Source: Acidobacteriota bacterium (GTDB taxonomy: Bacteria > Acidobacteriota > Terriglobia > 2-12-FULL-54-10). Taken from it: 42,555 nt of DNA. Position numbers and translations under genes: made by a program. The stretch is taken from the NCBI GenBank assembly GCA_016191085.1, contig JACPPJ010000006.1, positions 1 to 42,555 on the forward strand, in the 5' to 3' direction. Shown here in pieces: positions 41,155-42,555 of this stretch; position 1 is the stretch's first letter, and each line of letters starts with the position of its first letter. Below the pieces are notes generated by a model that searched no databases, was not told where the DNA came from, and was given only the letters and a program-made list of their open reading frames with translations.

Positions 41155-41640
41155 TCAAGCCATCTTAACCAGCAGCACGATCGCCTGGGCGGCAGCCATG
41201 TCAGGCGAAACGCCTTCTGAGGTTTTGGCTTTGACGCTGACTGCCGACGGCTCGATGCGCAGCGTGGTCGCAAGGCTCTCCCGGATAGCGGGTATGTGGG
41301 GTGCCAGCTTCGGCTGATCCAGCACGACGACGCTATCTAAGTTAACAATGTCGAAACCATGTTTATGAAGTAATATTTTAACTTCTGCGAGGAAGTTTAA
41401 GCTGCTCACACCCTTCCACTCTGGATCCGAATCCGGAAAATGCTGTCCAATATCTCCCAGCCCGGCGGCGCCGAGCAGTGCATCACAGATGGCGTGCGAC
41501 AGCACGTCCGCGTCAGAATGGCCCATCAACCCTCTTGCAGAGGGTATCTCAACACCGCCCAGGATCAGCTTACGACCTTCGGCGAACTGATGAGTGTCGT
41601 ACCCAATACCGCACCGGAAACTCTGTTGTGGGTGGCTCAA
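41155..41640 (-). CDS. ispF: 2-C-methyl-D-erythritol 2,4-cyclodiphosphate synthase
   Basis: Forms the cyclic diphosphate in the MEP isoprenoid pathway, releasing CMP. The protein has 161 residues. The zinc ligands are in GIGYDTHQF (Asp15, His17) and HSDADVLSHA (His41, His49 region). HFPDSDPEWKG and KAKTSEGV near the C-terminus form the substrate site. It starts with TTG at 41638-41640, overlapping the ispD stop (TTGA), so it is translationally coupled to ispD, the upstream enzyme of the same pathway. No better start lies before the first conserved residue. Confidence 0.93.
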   Translation of the reverse strand: MSHPQQSFRCGIGYDTHQFAEGRKLILGGVEIPSARGLMGHSDADVLSHAICDALLGAAGLGDIGQHFPDSDPEWKGVSSLNFLAEVKILLHKHGFDIVNLDSVVVLDQPKLAPHIPAIRESLATTLRIEPSAVSVKAKTSEGVSPDMAAAQAIVLLVKMA

Positions 41641-42341
41641 AACGATTGCTGTTCCAGTCGCAGGTAGTATTTCGCCAGTTCCATATCGGCCGGGGTCGTG
41701 ATCTTGATATTCCGCTCGAGGCCCTTAACCACCGTGATCTCGGCGCCCAAGTGCTCAACCAGGCTGGCCTCGTCGGTACCCTGGAACCCGTCCTCGTGCG
41801 CTTTGGCAAAAGCACGCTTAAGAACGTCATACCGGAATACCTGGGGCGTTTGCGCCAGCACCAGGCGCTCGCGCGGTATGGTGCTCAGCACGCGATTGCG
41901 CTCGACTTGTTTCACCGTATCCACGGTCAGGATGCCGGGGATACACGCGCCGGTCCGGCTGGCTTCCTGAATGGCAGCCGAGATCAACTCGGGAGTCACA
42001 AAGGGCCGCACGGCATCGTGTACGGCGATTAGATCGACACTGGGCTCGACGCTGCGAAAGCAGATTTCAACTGAATCCTGCCGGCGCGTACCGCCCTCCA
42101 TGACGGCCACCATCTTGTCGTGGCGCGCGCCTTCCTCGCCCGTCAGCACGAGCATCCGGTCCAAGTCGCCCTTCGGTACGGCAATGGAGATGCTGGTGAT
42201 CTCAGGACATGCGAAGAACTTCCGCAGAGTGTGAATAATCACCGGAGTGCCATCGAGCGAGTCGAATTGCTTCTTGTGCGAGCCCATTCGCACGCCGTGC
42301 CCGGCCGCAGGAATGATAGCCGCAACGCTTAAGTTACTCAC
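41637..42341 (-). CDS. ispD: 2-C-methyl-D-erythritol 4-phosphate cytidylyltransferase
   Basis: Transfers CMP from CTP to methylerythritol phosphate. The protein has 234 residues. The nucleotide-binding loop is AIIPAAGHGVRMGSHKKQF (about 8-26). VHDAVRPFVT and TDEASLVEHLG complete the signature. It starts with GTG at 42339-42341, with AAGGAG about ten bases upstream, which favours this codon. It overlaps ispF at its end. IspD and IspF are sometimes fused in other bacteria; here they are separate but coupled. Confidence 0.93.
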   Translation of the reverse strand: MSNLSVAAIIPAAGHGVRMGSHKKQFDSLDGTPVIIHTLRKFFACPEITSISIAVPKGDLDRMLVLTGEEGARHDKMVAVMEGGTRRQDSVEICFRSVEPSVDLIAVHDAVRPFVTPELISAAIQEASRTGACIPGILTVDTVKQVERNRVLSTIPRERLVLAQTPQVFRYDVLKRAFAKAHEDGFQGTDEASLVEHLGAEITVVKGLERNIKITTPADMELAKYYLRLEQQSF

Positions 42342-42428
42342 CGCAAACGCTCTCCTTCACACGGCATCTTCCGAACGATTCTCCGTGAAAGCGGTCACGG
42401 CGTCAATGAGAAACAGCTTCTGGTGATG

Positions 42429-42554
42429 TCAAGCTGCTTGTGTAAAAAGCCGGAGGGTGCGATTTTTCCATTGTGGGTTGTAGCGATTGAAGATGGCATA
42501 GATGATTCGATCTACGCTCTGAGTGTTCACAAAGCAAACCATGGGTCGTGTCCG
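42429..42554 (-). CDS. C-terminal fragment of an unidentified protein, cut by window edge
   Basis: An open minus-strand frame of 41 codons enters from the right edge and stops at 42429-42431. The peptide contains MVCFVNTQSVDRIIYAIF, and NRYNPQWKNRTLRLF leads to a TQAA end. It looks like a folded protein end and resembles transposase C-termini I have seen in acidobacterial elements, but I cannot assign a family. Only the end is visible. Confidence 0.4.
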   Translation of the reverse strand, partial: RTRPMVCFVNTQSVDRIIYAIFNRYNPQWKNRTLRLFTQAA

Positions 42555-42555
42555 G

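Overview
The window looks like a chromosomal segment of a soil-type Acidobacteriota, probably near Solibacter/Bryobacterales. The basis is gene content: bacillithiol genes bshB1/bshA, the N-terminal domain of an Oar-like TonB-dependent receptor, two secreted PQQ beta-propeller proteins, secreted amidohydrolases, a large exported PIG-L protein, a type-1B dihydroorotate dehydrogenase, moderately high GC, and palindromic intergenic repeats. The taxonomy is inference; no rRNA or tRNA gene was seen.

Layout. 1-90 is the start of an IS630-type transposase cut by the window edge, followed by a gene-poor stretch rich in inverted repeats. hemH is at 726-1721. 2300-13136 is a surface-polysaccharide locus. 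An O-antigen ligase/polymerase and a family-2 glycosyltransferase run on +. They converge on a long minus-strand run: wzm, wzt, methyltransferase, GT2, methyltransferase, a GT2-NodB fusion, an FkbM methyltransferase and a GT4. queC, a secreted TPR protein, a membrane-anchored YHS protein and pyrD follow. 17337-19352 (minus) is a tightly coupled four-gene unit: FmdE-like protein, an unknown 79-residue protein, a protein-L-isoaspartate methyltransferase with an unusual N-terminus, and a small Smr protein.

20545-33000 is a region of oxidative periplasmic enzymes and genome decay. A PQQ alcohol dehydrogenase (+) faces cimA (-). Upstream of cimA lies a minus-strand operon made of a collapsed TonB receptor, a Tat-type PQQ propeller, a cupredoxin-like protein that has lost its copper cysteine, and a secreted amidohydrolase. 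Just upstream of that operon's candidate promoter sits a 1.44-kb element with 18-bp inverted ends and perfect 10-bp direct repeats, carrying a doubly frameshifted IS110 transposase. Beyond it lie a truncated aldo/keto reductase, remnants of a TolB-like propeller gene and a small c-type cytochrome.

33316-40048 (+) holds a secreted amidohydrolase closed by a perfect terminator, then bshB1-bshA and an 893-residue exported PIG-L family protein. The right end has a tail-to-tail hicB/hicA pair, an unknown HTH-like protein, the overlapping ispD-ispF pair, and the C-terminal end of an unidentified protein cut by the window edge.

How the parts may work together: the polysaccharide locus looks complete for assembly, modification and ABC export of a surface glycan. 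The PQQ proteins, cytochrome and amidohydrolases suggest periplasmic oxidation and hydrolysis of small organic compounds. bshB1-bshA supply bacillithiol, although bshC is not in the window.
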